A model generated the notes under the pieces. It worked only from the letters and a program-made list of their open reading frames with translations. It ran no database searches and was not told the DNA's origin. Below, piece by piece: positions 52,401 through 59,631 of a stretch of DNA of 64,000 bases; positions within the stretch are counted from its first letter, which is position 1; the number at the start of each line of letters is the position of its first letter. The translations under genes and the position numbers were made by a program. Source of the DNA: an uncultured Lachnospiraceae bacterium (GTDB taxonomy: Bacteria > Bacillota > Clostridia > Lachnospirales > Lachnospiraceae); assembly GCA_902476645.1 (NCBI GenBank), contig CABSEG010000007.1, positions 10,612-74,611 on the forward strand, read 5' to 3'.

Positions 52401-54741
52401 GGACGATAATAAGACATTGACTTTGGACTGCTTGGGGGCGGGAGACAGCGTTGTTTTAACTTTTGAAGCTAAGATTCGGCCAAGAGCAGAACTGAAGGAC
52501 TGGCCTCTCGATAAGCTGCAAAATTTGAAAAATCAGGTAAAGGTGACAGGGATGTTTAACACTCAAAATGGCTCTGAACAGGTGTCTCCGGATGCGGACG
52601 ATGAGGACAGCGATCATATTAACATCTATAACCCATTGATTTCCGTTACAAAGCTGGCAGATCGAACCACGAGGAATGAGGCAGGCACAAAGGAGAACGG
52701 ATGGTATCATTTTGATGAGACAGTTGTCTATCATATGAAGATAAAAAATTATGGAAATGTGGCAGTAGATCACTTAGTCGTAACAGATGAAATGAGTCAA
52801 GAGCTTGCTGCGGTTGTACACTCAGACCAGGCAGGATTTATTCTGGAGAATACCGAACCGGATCTGGAGAGTACGCAGGAATCGGAAAGTAATTCAGAAA
52901 ATGAGACGGGGACTGATTTGAAACATGAATCAGAGTTAGAAAGAGGTAATCAAACAGAGAATAGGGAGGAAGAAGAATCAGAGGCTCAGGAAGAACAAGA
53001 ATCAGAAGATCAGGAGATGCCTGGCACACCAACAGATTCGGAAGACCCTATAAGCGCAACTGTTGAAACCACAGAAGGAAAGGCGATACAAATTACCTTG
53101 GATTCTATTAATCATAAGCAGGTAATTTTAGACAGACTGGAACCAGGGGATAGTGTGGAATTAACTTTTACCGCCCGGGTACGTTCCAGAGATGAACTGA
53201 AGACATTTGGTGGAAAAGAATTGGAGCAACTGGGAAATTACGTAAGAATTACAGGGCAATATGATAATCATAATCCTGAACCGGCACCAGTACCGGAGGA
53301 CGAGGATGATCAGGATCAAGATAAAGTGAATATATACAATCCATTGATTTCCGTCACAAAGCTTTCCGATCGAACACAAATGAACGGAGAAGGAGTAAAA
53401 ATACCGGGAGAATATGATTTTGAGGAAACGATTACATACTTTATACAGATTAAAAATTATGGGAATGTAAACGTAGAAAATCTTGAGGTAGAAGACTTTC
53501 TTAGTGAGAAGTTGCAAAAGGCTGTTGAGGTCTCGTCTGCTTCATTTATAGAGGGGGTTTTGGAGACAGAACAGAAAAAAGAGATCATAGCCTATAAAGA
53601 ATCCAACACGAAGTTGCGTCTGGATCAGTTGATGGCGGGGGACAGTGTTACAGTTACATTTCAAGTAAGGATTAAAGGGCGGGAGGAATTAAAAGACTAT
53701 AATGCGGCGGAATTAGAAAAATTAAGCAATCAGGTAACTGTGACCGGAGAATACGACAACGGAAAGGATGTCCCAAAGGATGAAGATGATGACGATGGCG
53801 AGACCATAAATGTACGCAATCCTAAGCTGTCTGTTATCAAGGTAGCAGACCAGACAAGTGGAATTACGATAAAAGACGGAAGTTATGTGGGGGAAAAAGA
53901 GCCCGGTATGTATGATTTTGGAGACAAGGTTACCTATAATATCTTTGTAAAGAATACCGGGACAGAAGAGCTCTTTCACATTCATGTAACAGATTCCATG
54001 AGTAAAAGGCTTTTGAAAATCATAGAAAGCGGAAGTTTCCAGGTGGAGGATTCCGTAAAAACTTCCATGGACAACCTGGTGGGAGTGCAAGGAGATGAAA
54101 AAGAAGAAGCTATCATTGAGAAATTATTGCCAGGAGAAAGTGTCATGCTGAAGTTTGTTGTTGTCCTGAGAAAGAATAATATACAGCATCTGGAAGATTT
54201 GAAAAATACGGTAACGGTCACGGCATCTTATGATCCGGATGATCCTAAGGATGTGCCCATAGACGAAGATGATGAAGATCAAGACACATTTCACTTATCT
54301 TATGGTTTCGTAGAAATAAAGAAGACCTCTAAAAAGGATGGAAAAGTCTTGAAAGGAGCAGAATTTGAGATTCATAGAAAAGATGGAACCCTGGTGGAAA
54401 CGATAATCACTGACAGCAAGGGTACGGCAAAAAGTCGGGAACTTGGCATGGGAGAATACTATCTATTGGAGACAAAAGCTCCGGAAGGATATGAAAGAAA
54501 AGAAGATCGCATAATATTTGAGATTAAAAAATATGGGCAAACGGTAAAAAAAATAATAACAAATAAGCCAGAGAAAAGAACGGTGCAGTCTAAGGAAGAA
54601 GATCGGACACAACCACCTTCCAATCCTCCGGTAAAAACCGGAGACCATACGAAAACTGGAATCTATGTAGTTCTTCTTGCCCTTTCGTTTGCTTTCTTGC
54701 AGAAAGTGAGAAAAAGGGGGATATCAAGGAGAAAAGAGTAA
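49432..54741 (+). CDS. Giant sortase-anchored surface protein with tandem DUF11-like and CnaB domains
   Basis: This 1769-residue exported adhesin-like protein has a signal peptide to about residue 31 and an InlB-B-type repeat at about 39-120. A Lys/Glu-rich stretch to about 200 is followed by beta-rich domains to about 635, a CnaB/SpaA-like domain at about 640-735, and five tandem repeats of about 160 residues starting near 743, 904, 1070, 1306 and 1466. A second CnaB-like domain lies at about 1624-1715. The end is N-P-P-V-K-T-G-D (1731-1738), a hydrophobic helix and R/K residues: a variant LPXTG-type signal. Each repeat starts with x-T-K-L-A-D-R-T or a variant and ends in an Asp-rich loop. 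Repeat three carries a Glu/Ser-rich insertion. No sortase gene is in the window. Confidence 0.88.
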   Translation: MKKITKRLMSVLLVFTILAISLLPEAGIMAANDIESATITYVVSVKPVKHGKVTTDKQEYYPGEKVVVSVEPDQGYRLQKLWAENLDGAGIKVQAQDGAFQFSMPEGNVKIAAVIEEEHKETGRLGQGKKVTGESAKVTGKSKEIQQSERLRSETTKDLEELRKSEKEQKKGNGTQKKQKPPKNEASENKKKIEEEVGTPKWKVPLQAVQDRIARSAADDVDYVSIKNKAKGLFQGATKISDGMVIPNDYTGFMRRTTGLVPTLHFAYDSTYETADKSYPSIILKSAYKDGRISVTYPRSCFYNGTWVDIKVTATDWKKDGDKNINMFFTGERPGVMVQNCSWIELKYDFYVAGTTTPIVVKGYSTWKDIDFDQGIVLKDGFVRTKASIYAVDGAQSNLAYQTVNGNPYFFDDHNSNATDQMPGHMITALYEGSTLKAVYTFVRHTVSTVGGGAITNESDKYLPGPVSIQKRVSDNDEKMVAEDTLNQSPEPRKEGFTYTITATTAGETEDTYYMAYSIRDPFVEALNVNTAGITIIDEKGSNVKGWFDIGISGSNVLTISAKSTSLQNAGFYGKVFTINVPVTIKDFIDLRSSQYWDVSKNMAAFRNQAYLDSDACQGEISSNQVTTWVPLEIPDGYLIVNKVEDGTDIPLSGVTFQVYEWNGNTYNTTPYDILDDGKITGTYQSTKPYIITTTNQGKFKVVETQSSPDHFNPGWSQEIQYDGTAAKTLTYSVTNVKMEPKIAVTKLADRTTMDEDVKIPGWYKYGDKIIYAIVVKNTGNVPVKNLTVTDTMSEDLLKAVDQTNATFDIPEMVTTVKGKSVTVTKSSATQVILSGLEPDDSVLLTFSVNVGERDQVKGLQNLINLDNVVKVTGIYHNGHQDTKVPEDADDTDNDKINVFNPLISITKLADRTIVQSGGLKEAGWYDFQETVTYSMEVKNYGNVSVHDLMVTDTLSEILAAAVYVDKAGFTDKQPTETHSGEKIQIKKKADDNKTLTLDCLGAGDSVVLTFEAKIRPRAELKDWPLDKLQNLKNQVKVTGMFNTQNGSEQVSPDADDEDSDHINIYNPLISVTKLADRTTRNEAGTKENGWYHFDETVVYHMKIKNYGNVAVDHLVVTDEMSQELAAVVHSDQAGFILENTEPDLESTQESESNSENETGTDLKHESELERGNQTENREEEESEAQEEQESEDQEMPGTPTDSEDPISATVETTEGKAIQITLDSINHKQVILDRLEPGDSVELTFTARVRSRDELKTFGGKELEQLGNYVRITGQYDNHNPEPAPVPEDEDDQDQDKVNIYNPLISVTKLSDRTQMNGEGVKIPGEYDFEETITYFIQIKNYGNVNVENLEVEDFLSEKLQKAVEVSSASFIEGVLETEQKKEIIAYKESNTKLRLDQLMAGDSVTVTFQVRIKGREELKDYNAAELEKLSNQVTVTGEYDNGKDVPKDEDDDDGETINVRNPKLSVIKVADQTSGITIKDGSYVGEKEPGMYDFGDKVTYNIFVKNTGTEELFHIHVTDSMSKRLLKIIESGSFQVEDSVKTSMDNLVGVQGDEKEEAIIEKLLPGESVMLKFVVVLRKNNIQHLEDLKNTVTVTASYDPDDPKDVPIDEDDEDQDTFHLSYGFVEIKKTSKKDGKVLKGAEFEIHRKDGTLVETIITDSKGTAKSRELGMGEYYLLETKAPEGYERKEDRIIFEIKKYGQTVKKIITNKPEKRTVQSKEEDRTQPPSNPPVKTGDHTKTGIYVVLLALSFAFLQKVRKRGISRRKE

Positions 54742-54755
54742 GAATGACGCAATGC

Positions 54756-54784
54756 TTGACAAAAGGTTTCATTTGTCTGATAAT
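54756..54784 (+). promoter_or_regulatory. csoR promoter with inverted repeat
   Basis: A -35 TTGACA (54756-54761) and a -10 GATAAT (54779-54784) are 17 bp apart. GACAAA (54758-54763) and TTTGTC (54772-54777) form a 6-bp inverted repeat in the spacer. Confidence 0.6.
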
Positions 54785-54838
54785 ATTCAACATATAGTGA
54801 GATAAATATAAAAAAGCAAGGGCAAGGGAGGTGCCGAT

Positions 54839-55114
54839 GTGAAGCAGTGTATGGATTCAGAAAACCTACACCGCCGTCTGAAAAAAATCATAGGTCAGGT
54901 GCAGGCTATTGACAGGATGGTGGATGAGGATGTTCCTTGCGAAGACATCCTTGCTCAGATCAATGCAGCAAAGTCAGCGCTTCATCGAGTGGGACAGGTG
55001 GTACTGGAAGGACATATCAACCATTGTGTCAGGGATGGCATTGAACACGGAGATGCGGACCAGACGATTGCCAATTTTACAAAGGCAGTGGAACGATTTG
55101 CAAACATGATTTAA
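54839..55114 (+). CDS. csoR: CsoR-family metal-sensing repressor
   Basis: This 91-residue all-helical repressor belongs to the CsoR/RcnR/FrmR family. The Cu(I)-type ligands C34, H59 and C63 have the same spacing as Mycobacterium CsoR (Cys-25-His-4-Cys). There is no His at the position used by the nickel sensors RcnR and InrS near the N-terminus. The start is GTG with GGAGGTG upstream. It is followed by a terminator and a P1B ATPase gene whose promoter contains a palindrome of the CsoR operator type. Metal release of repression is the expected mechanism. Confidence 0.88.
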   Translation: MKQCMDSENLHRRLKKIIGQVQAIDRMVDEDVPCEDILAQINAAKSALHRVGQVVLEGHINHCVRDGIEHGDADQTIANFTKAVERFANMI

Positions 55115-55150
55115 GAGGGTGCAGAAGGCTTCTGGCTAAGGTGATAATAG

Positions 55151-55207
55151 CTTCCTCCCGGATAAGCGGTCAGGCAACAGGACCGTTTGTCTGGAGGAAG
55201 TATTTTT
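55151..55207 (+). terminator. csoR terminator
   Basis: CTTCCTCC (55151-55158) pairs with GGAGGAAG (55193-55200), with an inner stem AAGCGGTC/GACCGTTT; TATTTTTAT follows. Confidence 0.75.
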
Positions 55208-55214
55208 ATGCCTC

Positions 55215-55267
55215 TTCTTGACAACCTATACCCCTATAGGTATAATGGGGGCATAGGTTGTCAAGAA
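55215..55267. promoter_or_regulatory. Metal-ATPase promoter inside nested palindromes (CsoR operator)
   Basis: A consensus promoter is present: TTGACA (55218-55223), 17 bp, TATAAT (55241-55246). The spacer holds ACCTATA (55224-55230) and TATAGGT (55235-55241), a perfect 7-bp inverted repeat around CCCC that resembles CsoR operators. An outer 15-bp perfect inverted repeat (55215-55229 with 55253-55267) encloses the whole promoter; its right arm would start the mRNA. Confidence 0.85.
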
Positions 55268-55288
55268 AAGGACAAGGAGGATAGAAGG

Positions 55289-57169
55289 ATGATGAAGGTA
55301 TTGGAGAAACTTTTGGAATTAGGGGGAGTGAAACGGGATATTGCATTTTTAATTATTTCAGGCATCGCTCTGATCATTAGTTTTTTTGATTTGTTGCCTC
55401 TTCCCTTTGACGCCGCATGGATAGCCATTCTATTATGCGGAGTTCCTATTCTTTTGGAAGCGATCATTGGACTGGTTACCGCATTTGATATCAAAGCGGA
55501 TGTTTTGGTATCCATTGCCTTACTTGCCTCTGTGATTATTGGAGAAGATTTTGCGGCTGGAGAAGTGGCTTTTATTATGCAGATCGGCGCCTTACTGGAA
55601 GATTTGACGGTGGCAAAAGCAAGAGCAGGGATTGAGAGACTCGTTCATTTAACACCGCAAACAGCCAGAAGAATCTGTAAAGAAGAGGAAGAGATTATAC
55701 CGGCGGAAAAGGTACAGGTTGGAGACATCCTGCGTGTTTTACCCGGAGAGTCCATTCCCGTAGACGGGGTGATCTGCATGGGCGAGACTTCTATTAACCA
55801 GGCTGTCATGACCGGTGAATCGCTTCCGGTTGATAAGAGAGAGGGAGATGAGGTTTCCAGTGGAACGGTAAATCAGTTTGGCTCATTTGACATGAGGGCA
55901 ACTAAAGTAGGAAGTGACAGTTCTATACAGCGTATGATACGCCTGGTGCAATCCGCAGATGCCGGAAACGCAAAAATTGTGGGAATTGCGGACCGGTGGG
56001 CCACATGGATTGTTGTGATTGCCCTGACAGCGGCAGTTTTTACCTGGCTGATCAGCGGACAGATGATTCGTGCTGTTACCATATTGGTGGTTTTTTGCCC
56101 CTGTGCGTTGGTATTGGCTACTCCCACAGCGATTATGGCTGCCATTGGCAATGCGACAAAACACGGTTTTTTGGTACGGGAAGGGGATGCTCTGGAACGC
56201 TTGGCTGCGATAACGAAAATCGCATTTGATAAGACAGGAACGCTTACTTACGGAACGCCTCAGGTGATTGCTGTACACAGTGTGATCCAGGACATGACGG
56301 AGGATGAGCTTTACCGATATGCGGCAAGTGCAGAGGCACGATCGGAGCACCCGCTGGGAAAAGCCATTGTCCGGTCCTATCGGAAGAGCCAGAAAAGAAA
56401 ACTTCCGGAAGCGGAACAGTTTCAGATGCTTCCGGGAAGAGGGGTAAAAGCAGTTGTAAATGATAAGAGAATTATAGCAGGAAATGAACTGTTGTTACAA
56501 GACCGGCAGATTCCCATCCCAGGAAACATGCTCCAGAAGGCGGAGTCCTATCGGGAAGAAGGGTGCACAGTGATTTATCTGGCAGTAGAAAAGAAAGCGG
56601 TCGGATTTCTGGCGCTGTCTGACACCATGAGGGAGGATGCTGCGGATACGATACTTGAGGTGAAAAAGGCAGGAGTTAAGCCGGTTTTATTGACTGGTGA
56701 TCATAAAAATGCGGCAGATCATGTGGCAGCGCTGCTTCATATTGAAGAATTTCACGCGGATTGTCTTCCGGAAGATAAGTTAACCTGGATTTCGGACTGC
56801 CAAAAAGAAAAACAGCTGGTTTGTATGATCGGAGACGGAATCAACGATGCTCCGGCGTTAAAAAAATCCTATGTGGGGATTGCTATGGGAGGCGTTGGAA
56901 GCGACATTGCAGTAGAGGCTGCGGATATCGCTCTGGTCAGTGATGATATTAAGGAGATTCCTCATCTGATGCGGCTTGCAAAGCGTATGATGGTTACCAT
57001 AAAATGTAATCTCACCTTTTCAATGACCTTGAACTTTATCTCCATTATACTTGCTATTACTGGAATTTTAAATCCGGTGGTTGGAGCACTGGTTCATAAT
57101 GCCGGTTCTGTATTTGTTATCATTAATTCCGCTCTGCTTTTGAGATACGCTTCCCAAAAACAATCATGA
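55289..57169 (+). CDS. P1B-type heavy-metal-translocating ATPase
   Basis: This 626-residue membrane pump has transport motif C-P-C in TM6 near residue 270, phosphorylation site D314 in D-K-T-G-T-L-T, H-P motif S-E-H-P-L-G, and hinge G-D-G-I-N-D-A-P near residue 515. There is no N-terminal metal-binding domain. The Cu-ATPase signature in the last helices (Y-N; M-x-x-S-S) is absent; instead V-H-N-A-G-S-V-F-V-I-I-N-S is found. Copper is suggested by the CsoR neighbour, but another metal (Zn, Cd, Mn, Ni) is possible, so no copA symbol is given. The ATG at 55289 has AAGGAGG upstream; an in-frame ATG at 55187 precedes the promoter. Confidence 0.93.
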   Translation: MMKVLEKLLELGGVKRDIAFLIISGIALIISFFDLLPLPFDAAWIAILLCGVPILLEAIIGLVTAFDIKADVLVSIALLASVIIGEDFAAGEVAFIMQIGALLEDLTVAKARAGIERLVHLTPQTARRICKEEEEIIPAEKVQVGDILRVLPGESIPVDGVICMGETSINQAVMTGESLPVDKREGDEVSSGTVNQFGSFDMRATKVGSDSSIQRMIRLVQSADAGNAKIVGIADRWATWIVVIALTAAVFTWLISGQMIRAVTILVVFCPCALVLATPTAIMAAIGNATKHGFLVREGDALERLAAITKIAFDKTGTLTYGTPQVIAVHSVIQDMTEDELYRYAASAEARSEHPLGKAIVRSYRKSQKRKLPEAEQFQMLPGRGVKAVVNDKRIIAGNELLLQDRQIPIPGNMLQKAESYREEGCTVIYLAVEKKAVGFLALSDTMREDAADTILEVKKAGVKPVLLTGDHKNAADHVAALLHIEEFHADCLPEDKLTWISDCQKEKQLVCMIGDGINDAPALKKSYVGIAMGGVGSDIAVEAADIALVSDDIKEIPHLMRLAKRMMVTIKCNLTFSMTLNFISIILAITGILNPVVGALVHNAGSVFVIINSALLLRYASQKQS

Positions 57170-57190
57170 ATGAAAACGTATATTTTAGAA

Positions 57191-57239
57191 ATCTGTAAGG
57201 CAGATATAGATTGAAATAATACATACCTGCCTTACAGAT
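57191..57239. terminator. Bidirectional hairpin between convergent genes
   Basis: A perfect 13-bp stem, ATCTGTAAGGCAG (57191-57203) with CTGCCTTACAGAT (57227-57239), lies between the ATPase gene and the SDR gene. Confidence 0.7.
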
Positions 57240-57243
57240 AAAT

Positions 57244-57987
57244 TTAAGCTCTACATATTCCGTCAACGGATAGAATTTCACCGGTGATATAGGAGGCCAT
57301 ATCGCTTGCCAAGAATACGAAAGCATCTGCCACCTCTTCAGGCTCACCGGGCCTTCCCAGTGGAATTTTTGCGGAGATGGCATCTACCATAGCTTTTGGA
57401 AGCGCTGCGACCATATCGGTTTTGGTGACCCCGGGTGCGACTGCATTTACCCGTATATGGTCTTTTGCCAACTCTCTCGCCAGCGAGATGGTCATGCCGT
57501 TTACTGCGAATTTACTGGTAGGATATCCGACCCCGCTGGGCTGGCCGCTGATGCTTACCATAGAACTGGTATTCAAAATAACACCGCCGCCTTGCTCCCT
57601 CATTACTTTTGCGGTGGGTAATATGGCATAAAACATGGCGCTCACATTTAATTTTAATATGTTATCAAAGTCTTCAGGGGTATAATCGTATAATGGAGCG
57701 CTTTGGGAGATACCTGCATTATTTACCAGGATATCAATTCTGCCATGTGTTTTTTTAACATCTTGAATAGCTTGTTCTACCTCGGAAGCATTTGTTAAAT
57801 TTGGCCACATGCCACTAACACTCCAGGAGGAATTTTCTTTTTTCAATTTTTTCAGAGCTTCTTCCACCGTTTCTTGCCTGGAACCCCAGAGCACTACCTC
57901 GGCTCCGTTTGCCAGATATTTTTTCACGACGGCGAATCCGATGCCTCTTGTACCGCCCGTTACCACTGCCACTTTTCCTTTCAGCAT
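57244..57987 (-). CDS. Short-chain dehydrogenase/reductase, BaiA/FabG-like
   Basis: This is a 247-residue NAD(P)-dependent oxidoreductase. The cofactor loop is T-G-G-T-R-G-I-G-F-A near residue 10, N-N-A-G near 90, the catalytic Ser is in N-T-S-S-M, and Tyr/Lys is in G-V-G-Y-P-T-S-K near residue 155. The segments G-G-T-R-G-I-G-F, G-V-G-Y-P-x-S-K, V-A-P-G-V and S-V-D-G are also those of the bile-acid 3-alpha-dehydrogenase BaiA as I remember it, but they are shared widely with 3-oxoacyl-ACP reductases. No bai genes adjoin it. The substrate is open. Confidence 0.9.
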   Translation of the reverse strand: MLKGKVAVVTGGTRGIGFAVVKKYLANGAEVVLWGSRQETVEEALKKLKKENSSWSVSGMWPNLTNASEVEQAIQDVKKTHGRIDILVNNAGISQSAPLYDYTPEDFDNILKLNVSAMFYAILPTAKVMREQGGGVILNTSSMVSISGQPSGVGYPTSKFAVNGMTISLARELAKDHIRVNAVAPGVTKTDMVAALPKAMVDAISAKIPLGRPGEPEEVADAFVFLASDMASYITGEILSVDGICRA

Positions 57988-58184
57988 ATTGTCTGCTCCT
58001 TTCTGATTTTAAAATCTGTTGGTATAAAATAAAGTCTCAAGAATCAATCTCATTTCATCATAACAGGAGAGGGAAGGCACGTCAAGGGAAAGACCCTTAT
58101 AGCATTCAATGAGTATTTGATCTTTCTTACGCATAATGATAAAATATATATAATAATTTGATTGAACATGAGGAGAGATCAGAA

Positions 58185-59276
58185 ATGGATTATCGTATAA
58201 ATCAAAGAACAAAAGATCGTATCAGTGTAATAGGCATTGGTTCCAGCTATCTTTCGGATGCGTCGGAGACGGAAGCCTTAGAAGCATTGGAGTTGGCCTA
58301 TGAAAATGGAGTAAATTATGTGGATATGGCTGCCGCTTCTGGGGAATGCTTTGGATATTATGGGAAAGCGTTCGAGAAGGTGCGGGATCAGATGTTTTAT
58401 CAGGTGCACTTCGGGGCAGACTATACAACTGGAAAATACGGATGGTCTACGAAGCTGGAAACCGTAAAGAAGTCTGTGGACTGGCAGCTGAGACAATTAA
58501 GAACGGATTACATAGATTACGGATTTATCCATTGCCTGGATGAAGAATCAGACTGGAATGCTTATCGGAAAAATGGGATACTGGATGACCTTCTTCAGAT
58601 GAAGAAAGAAGGGACTGTAAAGCATATCGGTCTGTCTTCTCATACGCCAAGACTGGTAAATATGGCATTGGACACAGGAATTGTGGATATGGTGATGTTT
58701 TCTATTAATCCGGGATATGATGCTCAAAAAGGAGAATATGCAAACGGGACTTCGCAAGAGCGTATGAGACTGTATCAGCGTTGTCAGGCAGAGGGAATCG
58801 GCATCTCTGTGATGAAGCCGTTTTCAGGAGGACAGCTTCTGGATGAGAAAACTTCGCCATTTGGAAAAGCGCTTACCCAGTATCAATGTATCCAGTATGC
58901 TTTGGATAAGCCCGGAGTGCTTACCGTACTTCCGGGAATCCGTGGGACTGAGGATATGAAAAAGCTGTTAGGCTTTTTTGAAGCGGCAGAAGAAGAGAGA
59001 GACTACGCAGTGATCGGAACCTTCAAATCCGGAGAGGCAGAGGGAAAGTGTGTGTATTGTAATCACTGTCATCCTTGTCCCGCAGGACTAGACATCGCTT
59101 TGATAAATACATATTATGATTTGGCAAAGGCGGGAGACACAATGGCAGAAGACCATTATGCAAAACTGGAAAAGCATGCCAGCGATTGTATTGCATGCGG
59201 ACATTGTAACCGGAGATGTCCCTTTAAAGTGGATCAGATGAATAGAATGAAGGAGATCGCCGAATATTTTGCATAA
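58185..59276 (+). CDS. Aldo/keto reductase with C-terminal 4Fe-4S ferredoxin-like domain
   Basis: This 363-residue protein has an aldo/keto reductase barrel over residues 1-275: the catalytic Asp region is N-Y-V-D-M-A, and I-G-L-S-S-H-T is at the core. A C-terminal bacterial ferredoxin-like domain has C-V-Y-C-x2-C-x2-C-P near 289 and C-I-A-C-x2-C-x3-C-P near 335, ligands for two 4Fe-4S clusters. The A-A-A-S-G region replaces the usual catalytic Tyr motif, as in many anaerobic members. The ATG at 58185 has AGGAGAG upstream. Electron donor and substrate are unknown; it is divergent from the SDR gene. Confidence 0.9.
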   Translation: MDYRINQRTKDRISVIGIGSSYLSDASETEALEALELAYENGVNYVDMAAASGECFGYYGKAFEKVRDQMFYQVHFGADYTTGKYGWSTKLETVKKSVDWQLRQLRTDYIDYGFIHCLDEESDWNAYRKNGILDDLLQMKKEGTVKHIGLSSHTPRLVNMALDTGIVDMVMFSINPGYDAQKGEYANGTSQERMRLYQRCQAEGIGISVMKPFSGGQLLDEKTSPFGKALTQYQCIQYALDKPGVLTVLPGIRGTEDMKKLLGFFEAAEEERDYAVIGTFKSGEAEGKCVYCNHCHPCPAGLDIALINTYYDLAKAGDTMAEDHYAKLEKHASDCIACGHCNRRCPFKVDQMNRMKEIAEYFA

Positions 59277-59364
59277 AATAGTGACATGTTTTAGTAAGAG
59301 CTATCATGGCACGTGCGGCGTATGCGGCTGTTAGGATGAGGAGAAAACAAAAATATTTGACTTG

Positions 59365-59396
59365 GGACTGCGGGAAGATCTGCAGTCCTGTTTTTT
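59365..59396 (+). terminator. Terminator upstream of uvrB
   Basis: GGACTGC (59365-59371) pairs with GCAGTCC (59382-59388), then TG and TTTTTT. It is about 90 bp after the aldo/keto reductase stop. Confidence 0.75.
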
Positions 59397-59441
59397 ACTT
59401 CATCCAGACAGAGTTATTTCATAGAATATGTAAAAGCAGAA

Positions 59442-59470
59442 TTGACATGCTATTCATTATAAGATAGAAT
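59442..59470 (+). promoter_or_regulatory. uvrB promoter
   Basis: A -35 TTGACA (59442-59447) and a -10 TAGAAT (59465-59470) are 17 bp apart. Confidence 0.75.
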
Positions 59471-59474
59471 AGGG

Positions 59475-59490
59475 AAGAACAGATGTTCTT
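59475..59490. promoter_or_regulatory. LexA (SOS) box
   Basis: AAGAAC-AGAT-GTTCTT is a perfect palindrome with the Gram-positive GAAC-N4-GTTC core, placed at the expected transcription start of uvrB, so LexA bound here would block transcription. Confidence 0.85.
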
Positions 59491-59631
59491 CACACATGGA
59501 ATGTTTTAGGAGCGTTTGACGATTCCACTTGATTTGCTATAGGAACATTCGGCAGAATATGTTTTATTAAGAATAATGAATTGGATATGACTGATATGAA
59601 AATATCAAACTTATAAAGGAGAGATGGAACC

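Larger units (their letters stand above)
59277..59631 (+). other. Gene-free interval before uvrB
   Basis: This holds a terminator, one strong and one weaker promoter (TTGACG at 59516-59521, TATAGG at 59538-59543 with TGC upstream), and a LexA box. No open frame was recognised. Confidence 0.6.

Noticed and set aside
57244..57987. Calling the SDR baiA
   Set aside because: Motifs are shared with general SDRs and no other bile-acid genes are present, so only BaiA/FabG-like is stated.
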